Origin: Mesoflavibacter sp037029465
GTDB lineage: Bacteria; Bacteroidota; Bacteroidia; Flavobacteriales; Flavobacteriaceae
Assembly (NCBI RefSeq): GCF_037029465.1
Contig: NZ_JAYMEM010000026.1
Span: 248,001 to 312,000 of the forward strand
Direction: 5' to 3'
DNA: 64,000 nt
The notes beneath the pieces were generated by a model. That model saw only the letters and a list, made by a program, of their open reading frames with translations. It was not told the origin of the DNA and did not search any database. A program made the position numbers and the translations under genes. This document shows, piece after piece, positions 26,542 to 35,223 of this stretch (position 1 is the first letter of the stretch; each line of letters begins with the position of its first letter).

Positions 26542-26562
26542 TATTTTTACATTGTGTAAATG
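26542..26562 (+). promoter_or_regulatory. -7-like box and shared leader motif, copy 1 gene
   Basis: TATTTTTA (26542-26549) followed by ATTGTGTAAATG (26551-26562), then 15 bases to the ATG. The twelve-base string recurs identically at 28801-28812 before the paralogue, again about 14 bases from its ATG. Confidence 0.5.
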
Positions 26563-26577
26563 CCCAAATTACTTAAA

Positions 26578-28554
26578 ATGAGAAAATACTACTTAACTAG
26601 TTTGATGCTTTTAAGCATTAAAATAGCTATGTCACAAGTTGGAATAGGTACAACAAATCCAACTTCGTCTTCAATTTTAGATATAGTTAGCACTAATAAA
26701 GGTGTTTTATTACCAAGGATATTTTTAAATAGCACTACTGACGTATCAACAATTTCTACACCTGCAACAGGACTTTTAATTTACAATACCGCTACAATAT
26801 CAGATGTTGTCCCGGCATTTTATTATTGGAATGGAATGCAATGGGTTAAAATTTCTAATGATGAAATAAAAGATGATTGGAGTTTATCTGGAAACGATTT
26901 AAATTCTGGGACAGGTACAGAGTTTATTGGTACAACCAGCAATCATTCCTTTTTACAAAAAGTTAATAATCAACAAATAGGAATACTTGACACAAACGGA
27001 AGTACAGTTTTTGGTTTTGGTGCATCTTCAACAGTTAATGATGCGGTTGTTATGGGAAGAAATGCTACCGCAAGTGCTCCAAACTCGGTTACCTTAGGTT
27101 ATGATGCAGAAACTAATAGTAATGACGCGGTTTCTGTTGGTTATCAATCAGATGCTAGTGGCTACCAATCTCTCTCGCTTGGTTATCAATCAAGAACAAC
27201 TCAAAATTATAATAATGCAATTGGATATAAAGCTACTTCTACAGGTTATAATGCTACAAGTATAGGAATATCAACAGAGGCTACAGGTCAAGAATCTTTA
27301 GCAATAGGTTTTTCTAGCAATCCAACGGGCGGAAATAAAACCATTGCTTCAGGTTATCAATCTTTAGCAATTGGTAGAGATGCTAAATCTACAGGAGCTA
27401 CAGCTGTAGCAATTGGTAATACAGCTTTTGCAAATAATACTAACTCATTGGCTATAGGTAACAATGCTAGATCTAAAGATTATGCTAACACAATTGCTAT
27501 AGGAGCAGATGCAATTGCTGCTGGAGGACAAGGGTCTATTGCAATTGGTAATACAGCAAAAGGAAGTAATGCTTACGGTATTTCAATAGGGTTTGATGCA
27601 GAAACTAAAAATGCTCAAAGAAACCTTGCTATTGGGTATAATTCAACATCTTCAGCAACTGATAATATAGTCATTGGTACCGATGCTAATTCGAATTCTA
27701 ATTACGGTATTGCTATTGGTTACAGTACCTATGCAAAAGATTATGACAATACAATTGCTATAGGTTATGATGCTTTATCTGACAAATTAAATGCTATTGC
27801 TATAGGTAATTTAGCCCAAGCTAAAGGTAATAATTCAATATCTGTTGGTAATAATGCTAGAGCAAATGGTTCTAATAGTGTTGCAATAGGACAAAATACA
27901 AATGTAACTAATGCTAATACCATAGCTTTAGGTGACGAAACAGGAGCAGTAAGAGTAGGAGTAGGAACAAACTCTCCAACAGCAAACTTTCATTTAAATG
28001 GTTCTTTAAGAATAGTTGATGGTAATCAAGGTGTTGATAAAGTATTAAAGTCAGATGCTAATGGTAATGCAAATTGGGTTTTCCCTGATTATGTTAAATA
28101 CTTTTCAGATACTACTATCAGCGGTACTATTGTTAACGCTTCTGGTACAACCGTAACAGGTAATGGTATAATTAGATTAAATACAACGACTTATGTAGGT
28201 TATGGTACAGCAATAGCAACAAATGGTATGTACGTAACTATATCTAAAAGTGGTTATTACAGGTTAAGTTATAACGTAAATCTTAGAATGGATGATACAG
28301 ATGCAGACAGAGATACTGTACAAATATTTTTTGCTACTTCTGCAACTGGTGCCGAAATAACTAGAACTAAATCTTATTTTACTTTTGTTGATGATTACGG
28401 AAGTAATAGAATTAATACAGTAACATTATCAAGAATAGTACATTTAAATGCTGGTGATAATGTGTATTTAAGAATTTTAAATCCTTCAGGACCAGATGTT
28501 AGTTTAGTAACAGATGGATCTGGAGCTACAATAGAATCTATTAAATACGATTAA
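26578..28554 (+). CDS. Large YadA-head-like surface protein, copy 1
   Basis: The 658-residue product has a signal peptide (about 1-19 of the chosen start, ending MSQ). It then has an N-terminal 'VGIGTTNP..SSILDI' domain (about 20-125) and a long array (about 150-455) of 14-residue YadA/LbR head repeats of the type 'A-[IV]-[AS]-[IV]-G-x-x-[AS]-x-A'. A C-terminal domain (about 500-658) follows, rich in beta strands with 'SGYYRLSYNVNLRM' and 'VHLNAGDNVYLRI', resembling C1q/TNF jelly rolls. It is thus probably a trimeric fibre with a globular cap. No YadA barrel anchor or type IX sorting domain is seen. The start at 26578 is preferred over 26560 because the leader then matches copy 2. Confidence 0.82.
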   Translation: MRKYYLTSLMLLSIKIAMSQVGIGTTNPTSSSILDIVSTNKGVLLPRIFLNSTTDVSTISTPATGLLIYNTATISDVVPAFYYWNGMQWVKISNDEIKDDWSLSGNDLNSGTGTEFIGTTSNHSFLQKVNNQQIGILDTNGSTVFGFGASSTVNDAVVMGRNATASAPNSVTLGYDAETNSNDAVSVGYQSDASGYQSLSLGYQSRTTQNYNNAIGYKATSTGYNATSIGISTEATGQESLAIGFSSNPTGGNKTIASGYQSLAIGRDAKSTGATAVAIGNTAFANNTNSLAIGNNARSKDYANTIAIGADAIAAGGQGSIAIGNTAKGSNAYGISIGFDAETKNAQRNLAIGYNSTSSATDNIVIGTDANSNSNYGIAIGYSTYAKDYDNTIAIGYDALSDKLNAIAIGNLAQAKGNNSISVGNNARANGSNSVAIGQNTNVTNANTIALGDETGAVRVGVGTNSPTANFHLNGSLRIVDGNQGVDKVLKSDANGNANWVFPDYVKYFSDTTISGTIVNASGTTVTGNGIIRLNTTTYVGYGTAIATNGMYVTISKSGYYRLSYNVNLRMDDTDADRDTVQIFFATSATGAEITRTKSYFTFVDDYGSNRINTVTLSRIVHLNAGDNVYLRILNPSGPDVSLVTDGSGATIESIKYD

Positions 28555-28826
28555 TGATAATTAAATTGAAAAAAAGTGCATTTAAATTTCTGATAAATAA
28601 TAGCTTTTTCTTTTTATTAGAAATACAGTTGATTAAAATTTAAGATTAGCTTTTTTGATGATTTATTATCTTTTTGAAGTTGATGTGTAGAATGATTTTC
28701 AATATCTGTTAATTTATCGGTTATAATATTATCTTATCGAATTATTTTTATAATTTATATTAATTAACAGCTGATTATAAAATTAGCTAATATATTTGCT
28801 ATTGTGTAAATGTATTAAACCTTCTT
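28555..28826 (+). promoter_or_regulatory. AT-rich spacer with promoter of copy 2
   Basis: The 272 bp contain no gene. Near the end lies TATATTTG (28791-28798), an exact -7 box, then ATTGTGTAAATG (28801-28812) and 14 bases to the start codon. No strong terminator for copy 1 is visible, so some read-through is possible. Confidence 0.5.
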
Positions 28827-30374
28827 ATGAAAAAGTTTATTATAAGCTGTATGGCGCTATTTAGCGTTATATGTGCTTCTGCCCAAGTTGGTATAGGGAC
28901 AACCAACCCAACAGAATCTTCTATTTTAGATATTTCAAGTAACAATAAAGGTGTTTTATTACCAAGGATATCTTTAAATAGTACTTCAGATGTATCAACA
29001 ATTTCAACACCTGCAACAGGACTTTTAATTTATAATACTTCAACAACATCTAATGTAGAACCAGGTTTTTATTATTGGGATAACTCTCAATGGGTAAAAT
29101 TTTCTACTTCAGATACTGTTAGAGAAGGATGGGATCTTGACGGAAATAACTTAAATGGAGAACCAAATCCTGTATTTATCGGTACAACTAGTTATCATGC
29201 TTTTGTGCAAAAAGTTAACAACCAAGAGATAGGACGATTAGACCCAAATGGTAGTACTGTTTTTGGTTTTGGCGCATCTTCTACAGCTAATAACGCAGTT
29301 GTTATGGGAAGAAGTGCAACAGCTAATGGACAAAATTCAGTTACCTTAGGGTATCAAGCAGAAACTAATAGTAATGATGCTGTTTCTGTAGGATATCAAT
29401 CAGACGCTTCAGGGTATCAAGCTTTAGCATTAGGATATCAATCTACAGCGACACAAAATAGTAGCTCTGCAATAGGATATAATGCTTTAGCTTCAGGTTA
29501 CAGATCAACTAGTTTTGGTGTAGCAACAGAAGCTTCTGGAGGAGAATCTTTAGCTTTAGGAGTATCTACTGGGTCAGGTATTAATAAGACAATTTCTTCA
29601 GGATATAGATCTTTAGCTATAGGTGTAAATGCAAGATCAACAAATTCAAATACGATAGCAATTGGTAATAGTGCTACAGCAAGTGGTGCAAATTCTGTAG
29701 CTATTGGAAGAAATAGTAATGCAGTAAATTCGAATACTATCATTTTAGGTGATGATACAGGAAATGTTAATGTTGGTATAGGTACCAATTCTCCTTCTGC
29801 TAATCTTCATGTTAAAGGAGATTTTAGAATTGAAGATGGTAATCAAGCTAGTGGTAGAGTATTACAATCTGATGCTAACGGTAACGCAACTTGGGTTGTA
29901 CCAGATTATATTAAAAGTTTTTCAGATGCAGCAATAAGTGGAATTATAGTTAATTCTTCTGGAGCTACAACTACAGGCGGAGGAGTAATTGCACTTAACA
30001 GTTCTAGCTTTGTTAGTAATGGTGTGTCATTAAGTCCAAACAATATGTATGTTAATGTGGCAAGAAGTGGTTATTATAGATTAAGTTATTCTTTAATTAT
30101 TAATATTGATGATGATAATGGTGCAGAAGAAGAAACAATACAACTTTTTTTCTCAAAATCGGCTTCAGGCTCTCCAATTAATAGAACTGTCTCAAAGTTG
30201 ACTCTTGATCATTCATTACGTGATGATGTAAAATTGACTTTATCTGCAACAGCAATCGTTCATTTAGATCCATGGGAAAATATTTATTATAGAATTGTTA
30301 ATCCAGAAGGAGGAGATATTAGTTTAGAGACAAGCGGATCAGGAATAACAATAGAATCAATTAATTTTGACTAA
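28827..30374 (+). CDS. YadA-head-like surface protein, copy 2
   Basis: This 515-residue paralogue of the preceding gene has the same plan: signal peptide (about 1-19, SAQ), 'VGIGTTNPTESSILDI' domain (20-125), YadA-type 14-residue head repeats (about 150-325), and the C1q/TNF-like C-terminal domain (about 360-515) with 'SGYYRLSYSLIINI' and 'VHLDPWENIYYRI'. The head is about 130-150 residues shorter than in copy 1, which accounts for the length difference. Long stretches are near identical, showing recent tandem duplication followed by change in repeat number. A perfect terminator closes the pair. Confidence 0.82.
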   Translation: MKKFIISCMALFSVICASAQVGIGTTNPTESSILDISSNNKGVLLPRISLNSTSDVSTISTPATGLLIYNTSTTSNVEPGFYYWDNSQWVKFSTSDTVREGWDLDGNNLNGEPNPVFIGTTSYHAFVQKVNNQEIGRLDPNGSTVFGFGASSTANNAVVMGRSATANGQNSVTLGYQAETNSNDAVSVGYQSDASGYQALALGYQSTATQNSSSAIGYNALASGYRSTSFGVATEASGGESLALGVSTGSGINKTISSGYRSLAIGVNARSTNSNTIAIGNSATASGANSVAIGRNSNAVNSNTIILGDDTGNVNVGIGTNSPSANLHVKGDFRIEDGNQASGRVLQSDANGNATWVVPDYIKSFSDAAISGIIVNSSGATTTGGGVIALNSSSFVSNGVSLSPNNMYVNVARSGYYRLSYSLIINIDDDNGAEEETIQLFFSKSASGSPINRTVSKLTLDHSLRDDVKLTLSATAIVHLDPWENIYYRIVNPEGGDISLETSGSGITIESINFD

Positions 30375-30394
30375 TTTTAATTAATATATAGATA

Positions 30395-30429
30395 TAAAAA
30401 AGGGTATTGAAATTTCAATACCCTTTTTT
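30395..30429. terminator. Bidirectional terminator, perfect palindrome
   Basis: AAAAAAGGGTATTGAAA (30396-30412) is mirrored directly by TTTCAATACCCTTTTTT (30413-30429). It ends both the surface-protein pair and the convergent PLP enzyme gene. Confidence 0.9.
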
Positions 30430-30446
30430 ATTGATAATAACTTGAC

Positions 30447-31646
30447 TTATAAAATGCCAACTTCTTTCATGCATTCTTGCATCATATTAAATGTACGCTC
30501 TATATCTGCATCTAATCCAATAGAAAAACGAATTAACCCATCACTTAATCCCATTTCTTCTTGTTCTTCTTCTGGTATTTCAGATGAAGTAGAAGTACCT
30601 GGTGCAGAAAATAATGTTTTGTAAAAACCTAAACTAACCGCTAAATATCCAAGATTTTTTTCTTGCATTAATTCCATTAAACTATTGGCTTTGTCTAAAC
30701 TACCAACATCAATAGTTAACATACCTCCAAATCCGTACTGTTCATTCATCATAGATTTGAATAATTGATGAGATGGATGAGAAGTTAATCCTGGATATAC
30801 TGTTTTTAGGCCTAATTTTTCAAATTGTTCAGCTAAATAACTAGCGTTTTTACTGTGCTGTTGCATACGTATGTGTAGTGTACGTAAGTTTTTTAAGATA
30901 GATGCGGCACGTAAACTATCCATTGTGCTACCAAGTAACATACAAGCGCCATCGTTAACACTTCTTAATTCGTTTATAAACTCTTGTGTACCACAAACAA
31001 CACCACCAACGGTATCACTAGATCCATTTATAAATTTGGTTAAACTATGAATAACCACATCTGCTCCTAATTTTGCAGGTGAAACAGATAAAGGCGAAAA
31101 CGTATTATCTACCACTAATTTTAAATTATGCTTTTTGGCAAGCTTAGCTAAGCCTTCAATATCTGCTACTTCTAATAATGGGTTACTAACACTTTCACAA
31201 TACAAAACTTTAGTGTTTTTGGTAATTGCAGCTTCTACAACGTCTAGTTTTGTAATATCTACAAAGGTTGTTGAGATATTCAATCTAGGCGTAAAATTTT
31301 TTAAAAACGCATAAGTGCCACCATAAATAGTTCTGCTAGAAACTACATGGTCGCCAGCACCACAAAGTTGCATAATTACAGGAGTAATTGCACCCATACC
31401 AGAAGCTGTAACATTGGCGGTTTCAGTACCTTCCATTGCAGCTAAAGCTTCACCTAAATATAAATTTGATGGTGAAGAATGACGCGAATATAAATAACAA
31501 CCATCTGAATTACCTTCAAAGGTATCAAACATGGTTTTTGCTGATAAAAAAGTATAAGTTGAAGAGTCTGAAATAGATGGGTTTACGCCTCCAAATTCTC
31601 CAAAATACTGTAAATCTTGAATATTATTTGCTGGTTTAAATGACAT
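30447..31646 (-). CDS. Cys/Met metabolism PLP-dependent enzyme (methionine gamma-lyase-like)
   Basis: The 399-residue enzyme belongs to the trans-sulfuration family (cystathionine gamma-synthase, gamma-lyase, methionine gamma-lyase). It has 'YSRHSSPSNLYLGEALAAMEGTE' near the N-terminus, 'VSSRTIYGGTYAF', 'CESVSNPLLEVADI', 'VVDNTFSPLSVSPAKLGADVVIHSLTKFINGSSD' with the PLP lysine in SLTKF, and 'LRFSIGLD'-like 'IRFSIGLD'. The exact reaction cannot be assigned: this flavobacterial clade is often annotated as an aminotransferase-fold PLP enzyme or methionine gamma-lyase. It is divergent from an Lrp-type regulator 157 bp away, which probably controls it. Confidence 0.88.
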   Translation of the reverse strand: MSFKPANNIQDLQYFGEFGGVNPSISDSSTYTFLSAKTMFDTFEGNSDGCYLYSRHSSPSNLYLGEALAAMEGTETANVTASGMGAITPVIMQLCGAGDHVVSSRTIYGGTYAFLKNFTPRLNISTTFVDITKLDVVEAAITKNTKVLYCESVSNPLLEVADIEGLAKLAKKHNLKLVVDNTFSPLSVSPAKLGADVVIHSLTKFINGSSDTVGGVVCGTQEFINELRSVNDGACMLLGSTMDSLRAASILKNLRTLHIRMQQHSKNASYLAEQFEKLGLKTVYPGLTSHPSHQLFKSMMNEQYGFGGMLTIDVGSLDKANSLMELMQEKNLGYLAVSLGFYKTLFSAPGTSTSSEIPEEEQEEMGLSDGLIRFSIGLDADIERTFNMMQECMKEVGIL

Positions 31647-31803
31647 AGTTTTAAGTTTTATTACATCAAAATTGGTGAATAGTAGAATTTAAAACAATAG
31701 TTAGTATTATTTTTAGAAAATTAAACTAAATTTTAATATTTTAGTAGAAAATTTATATTCGTTTATTTGCAAAATATTTCGTTTTACAGAAAATTTTTCA
31801 ACT

Positions 31804-32262
31804 ATGGTATTTGATGATATTGATAAAAAGCTACTTCAGCTTTTACAAAATGACAGTAAACAGACTAACAAAGCTTTAGCAAATCAATTAAATTTATCGG
31901 TTACTGCTGTTTTTGAACGTATTAAAAAACTTGAAAATCAAGGCGTCATAAGTAAATATGTTGCGTTGGTTAAAAAAGAAAAAATAGATAAATCTTTTGT
32001 TACTTTTTGTCACATAAAACTAACACAGCATTTACAAGAATATGTTATTCAATTTGAAACAGAAGTAAATAAATTAACCGAAGTTATAGAGTGCTATCAC
32101 ATAAGTGGTGACTATGATTATCTTTTAAAAGTAGCGGTTAAAGATATGGAAGCTTTTAGAAAATTTATGGTTGAAAAATTAACTAATATTAAGCATATTG
32201 GTAGTACACACAGTATGTTTGTAATTAGTGAGGTTAAACATACTACAGCAATTTCACTTTAA
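31804..32262 (+). CDS. Lrp/AsnC family transcriptional regulator
   Basis: The 152-residue protein has an N-terminal winged HTH (about 5-62, 'DDIDKKLLQLLQNDSKQTNKALANQLNLSVTAVFERIKKLENQGVI') and a C-terminal RAM/AsnC ligand domain (about 70-150, 'CYHISGDYDYLLKVAVKDMEAFRKFMVEKL'). It should bind an amino acid and regulate the divergent PLP enzyme of sulfur amino acid metabolism. This pairing of an Lrp regulator with its target is common. Coregulator identity is not visible. Confidence 0.93.
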   Translation: MVFDDIDKKLLQLLQNDSKQTNKALANQLNLSVTAVFERIKKLENQGVISKYVALVKKEKIDKSFVTFCHIKLTQHLQEYVIQFETEVNKLTEVIECYHISGDYDYLLKVAVKDMEAFRKFMVEKLTNIKHIGSTHSMFVISEVKHTTAISL

Positions 32263-32284
32263 TAAAAAATCTTGTTATATTGTA

Positions 32285-32295
32285 GTGTGTAAATG
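32285..32295 (+). promoter_or_regulatory. Leader motif before PAS-LuxR gene
   Basis: GTGTGTAAATG at 32285-32295, 16 bases before the ATG, sharing GTGTAAATG and spacing with the leaders of the two YadA-like genes. Confidence 0.35.
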
Positions 32296-32311
32296 CTAGC
32301 TTTAATCCCTT

Positions 32312-33079
32312 ATGAAGTACTCAAAAATCAAAGAACTTTACAATACAATTTTTGATTCGTATTCAAAACCATCTTTAGAAACTCACATAAAAAAAATGAT
32401 AGAACTGGATAAGTTTTTGCCTTACAGTTCTACATTTTTTTGCATTACAAATACTCAAGATTTAACTTTTGAGTACATAAGCAAAAATTTTACAACTTGT
32501 TTAGGTTTGGATGCTAACGACTTAAAAACAAAAGGGATGCGTTATTTTTGGAGTCGTATTCACCCAGAAGATATCGAAATTTGGTTAACAGCTATGCATC
32601 ACTTAATGGATTTTACGCTAAATGAAATTCCTCAAGAAAAAAGAAAAAAAGCAAATTACACATGGAATTACCGTTTTAAAAACGCTAATGGAATTTATGT
32701 AAATATCGTACAAAATACTACACCTTTAGATTTTGATAATGACATGAAACCCATAATAGGCTTAGCACATTATACCGTTTTAGATCCAAAAATTAAGATG
32801 CATATTACAGCTTCTGCTAAATTATTAAATAGTCAGAATGAGTACGAAACGGTTTACTTTAATAACTTCTCACAAAAATTACTTAATGAAGGAATTTCAA
32901 ATAGAGAGCGTGATATAATCAGACTTTTAGTATTAGATAAATCAAGTAAAGAAATATCCGAAAGCTTAAACATAAGCTCTCATACTGTAGATACCCATAG
33001 ACGTAATATTTTAAAGAAGCTTAAATTATCTTCAACAGGAGAATTAGTAGCCATGATAAAAATGAATAGCGTTATTTAA
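32312..33079 (+). CDS. PAS-domain LuxR-type transcriptional regulator
   Basis: The 255-residue protein joins an N-terminal PAS fold (about 35-165; 'YISKNFTTCLGLDANDLKTKGMRYFWSRIHPEDIEIW' and 'ANYTWNYRFKNANGIYVNIVQNTTPL' are PAS/PAC features) to a C-terminal LuxR helix-turn-helix (about 192-250; 'NERERDIIRLL'-like 'SNRERDIIRLLVLDKSSKEISESLNISSHTVDTHRRNILKKL'-type sequence). There is no receiver domain, so it senses a signal directly through PAS. It starts 49 bp after the Lrp gene. A leader resembling that of the YadA-like genes (GTGTAAATG, then 16 bases to ATG) precedes it. Confidence 0.88.
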   Translation: MKYSKIKELYNTIFDSYSKPSLETHIKKMIELDKFLPYSSTFFCITNTQDLTFEYISKNFTTCLGLDANDLKTKGMRYFWSRIHPEDIEIWLTAMHHLMDFTLNEIPQEKRKKANYTWNYRFKNANGIYVNIVQNTTPLDFDNDMKPIIGLAHYTVLDPKIKMHITASAKLLNSQNEYETVYFNNFSQKLLNEGISNRERDIIRLLVLDKSSKEISESLNISSHTVDTHRRNILKKLKLSSTGELVAMIKMNSVI

Positions 33080-33152
33080 AAATACTCAAATTGAGTATTG
33101 TATATACATAAACAAATGCTCAATTTTACAATGCTATTAATCAATAAATATT

Positions 33153-33209
33153 AAGCCTGTTTTAAATCAGATATAGAACTCTTGTTTGATTTAACAATGG
33201 GCTTTTTTT
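33153..33209 (+). terminator. Terminator after PAS-LuxR gene
   Basis: Extended imperfect hairpin: AAGCCTGTTTTAAATCA (from 33153) pairs with TGATTTAACAATGGGCTT (33187-33204), followed by a T run. A smaller palindrome AATACTCAA / TTGAGTATT lies at 33081-33099 just after the stop codon. Confidence 0.6.
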
Positions 33210-33280
33210 AATTCTATATCTTGTTTACGATACTAGATAAATTATTCAAAATTATACTTAGAGTTTTGCATTCAAAATCG

Positions 33281-33288
33281 TATTTTTG
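33281..33288 (+). promoter_or_regulatory. -7 box of lpdA
   Basis: TATTTTTG, exact TAnnTTTG, 50 bases before the lpdA ATG. The leader contains the palindromic core TTTCCGCGAAAGCG (about 33311-33324). Confidence 0.5.
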
Positions 33289-33338
33289 TAGGAGTTTTTA
33301 ATAAAATTAATTTCCGCGAAAGCGAAAAAACAACACAT

Positions 33339-34739
33339 ATGAGTCAATACGATGTAGCAATTATAGGTTCTGGACCTGGTGGATACGTAGCCGCAATACG
33401 TTGTGCACAATTAGGTATGAAAACCGCATTAATCGAAAAATATTCAACATTAGGAGGTACTTGTCTTAACGTAGGATGTATACCAAGTAAAGCATTATTA
33501 AGCTCTTCTCATCATTATGAAGAAGCAACAAAACACTTTGAAGAACACGGTATCGAAGTTTCTGGAGAAGTAAAAGTAAACCTAGAAAAAATGATTGCAC
33601 GTAAGCAATCTGTAGTTGACCAAACTACTGGTGGTATTGACTTTTTAATGAAGAAAAACAACATTGATGTTTACCATGGTGTAGGAAGTTTTAAAGACGC
33701 TACACACATTACTATTAAAGGTGAGAAGGAAGAAGAAATTGAAGCAAAACACAGTATTATAGCAACTGGATCTAAACCTTCTAACTTACCATTTATCAAC
33801 ATAGATAAAGAAAGAATTATTACTTCTACTGAAGCTTTAAAACTTAAAGAAGTGCCTAAACACCTTATTATTATTGGTGGTGGCGTTATCGGTTTAGAGC
33901 TAGGACAAGTTTACAAACGTCTTGGTGCAGAAGTAACAGTTGTAGAGTATATGGATCGTATCCTTCCAACAATGGATGCAGGATTAGCTAAAGAACTTAA
34001 CAAAGTCTTTAAGAAAGCAAAATGCAACATGATGGTTTCTCACAAAGTACAATCTGTAGAGCGTAATGGTGATGAAGTTGTTGTAAAAGCTGAAAACAAA
34101 AAAGGTGAAGTAGTTGAATTTAAAGGTGACTATGTTTTAGTTTCTGTTGGACGTCGTCCTTATACAGACGGACTTAATGCCGAAGCTGCTGGAGTAAAAC
34201 TTAACGATAGAGGACAAGTAGAGGTTAATGAACACCTACAAACATCAGCTAGTAACATTTATGCAATTGGAGATGTTATAAAAGGAGCAATGCTTGCGCA
34301 TAAAGCTGAAGAAGAAGGTGTTTTTGTTGCTGAAACTTTAGCTGGTCAAAAACCACATATTGACTATAACTTAATTCCTGGTGTAGTTTACACTTGGCCA
34401 GAAGTTGCAGCAGTTGGTAAAACTGAAGAAGAACTAAAAGAAGCAGGAACTAAATACAAAGTAGGGCAATTTCCATTCAGAGCTTTAGGTCGTGCTAGAG
34501 CAAGTGGTGATATTGATGGATTTGTGAAAATCTTAGCAGATGAAACTACAGACGAAGTATTAGGTGTACACATGATTGGTGCACGTTGTGCAGACTTAAT
34601 TGCAGAAGCAGTAACTGCTATGGAATTTAGAGCATCTGCCGAAGATATTTCGCGTATGTCTCATGCACATCCAACATTTGCAGAAGCTGTAAAAGAAGCC
34701 GCGTTAGCCGCAACAGAAGATAGAGCTTTACATGTATAG
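33339..34739 (+). CDS. lpdA: Dihydrolipoyl dehydrogenase
   Basis: This is the E3 subunit of pyruvate and 2-oxoglutarate dehydrogenase and of the glycine cleavage system; it reoxidises dihydrolipoamide with NAD. The 466-residue product has the FAD-binding 'IIGSGPGGYVAAI' (8-20), the redox disulfide Cys42 and Cys47 in 'GGTCLNVGCIPSK', the NAD-binding 'IIGGGVIGLELG', and the C-terminal catalytic pair His444 and Glu449 in 'HAHPTFAEA'. It stands alone, with its own promoter and terminator, and does not lie beside E1 or E2 genes. Confidence 0.96.
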   Translation: MSQYDVAIIGSGPGGYVAAIRCAQLGMKTALIEKYSTLGGTCLNVGCIPSKALLSSSHHYEEATKHFEEHGIEVSGEVKVNLEKMIARKQSVVDQTTGGIDFLMKKNNIDVYHGVGSFKDATHITIKGEKEEEIEAKHSIIATGSKPSNLPFINIDKERIITSTEALKLKEVPKHLIIIGGGVIGLELGQVYKRLGAEVTVVEYMDRILPTMDAGLAKELNKVFKKAKCNMMVSHKVQSVERNGDEVVVKAENKKGEVVEFKGDYVLVSVGRRPYTDGLNAEAAGVKLNDRGQVEVNEHLQTSASNIYAIGDVIKGAMLAHKAEEEGVFVAETLAGQKPHIDYNLIPGVVYTWPEVAAVGKTEEELKEAGTKYKVGQFPFRALGRARASGDIDGFVKILADETTDEVLGVHMIGARCADLIAEAVTAMEFRASAEDISRMSHAHPTFAEAVKEAALAATEDRALHV

Positions 34740-34770
34740 TAAAATGCTAAAAAGACTATTTATATAGAAT

Positions 34771-34799
34771 GAAAGCGAGCTTTTTAGCTCGCTTTTTTT
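34771..34799 (+). terminator. lpdA terminator
   Basis: AAAGCGAGCT / AGCTCGCTTT stem (34772-34781 with 34786-34795) with a T4 loop and a following T run. Confidence 0.9.
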
Positions 34800-34809
34800 A
34801 ATTAAAATT

Positions 34810-35220
34810 ATGAATCAACTAACATTAACAACACCAGCTTTATTATTCTCTGCAATATCATTAATCATGCTGGCTTACACTAATAGGTTTTTAGCTTATG
34901 CATCTGTAGTAAGAAATCTAAAAGAGAAGTTTTTACAACAAAAAGACGAAGTGCTTTTACTTCAAATTAATAATTTAAGAAAACGTTTGTCTCTAACACG
35001 ATCTATGCAGATATTCGGTATTTCTAGTTTGTTACTTTGTGTGCTAACTATGTTTTTGGTGTACATAGAACAAAATGATGTAGCCGTTTGGGTTTTTGGA
35101 GTTGCACTGTTGTTATTAATCTTATCTCTAGGGTTTTTAATAAGAGAAATTCAAATTTCAGTAGATGCGCTAAATCATCATTTAACTGATATAGAAAATC
35201 ATTTATCAGATAAAAAGTAG
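34810..35220 (+). CDS. DUF2721 family membrane protein
   Basis: The 136-residue product has an N-terminal helix (about 8-27, 'PALLFSAISLIMLAYTNRFLAYASVVR'), a charged middle (35-65), and two membrane helices (about 68-92 and 95-114). The order and the 'LTTPALLFSAISLIMLAYTNRF' opening match DUF2721. Function unknown. It lies close behind the lpdA terminator and 4 bp from the convergent LytTR gene, with no terminator in between. Confidence 0.82.
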   Translation: MNQLTLTTPALLFSAISLIMLAYTNRFLAYASVVRNLKEKFLQQKDEVLLLQINNLRKRLSLTRSMQIFGISSLLLCVLTMFLVYIEQNDVAVWVFGVALLLLILSLGFLIREIQISVDALNHHLTDIENHLSDKK

Positions 35221-35223
35221 AGT

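Noticed and set aside
26560..26577. Upstream ATG of the first YadA-like gene
   Set aside because: It lies in the shared leader motif; the ATG at 26578 gives a clean signal peptide and the same leader length as the paralogue.
27061..27960. Short periodic repeats that might suggest a CRISPR or tandem DNA repeat
   Set aside because: The 42-base periodicity encodes 14-residue YadA-type repeats with degenerate codons; there are no unique spacers.
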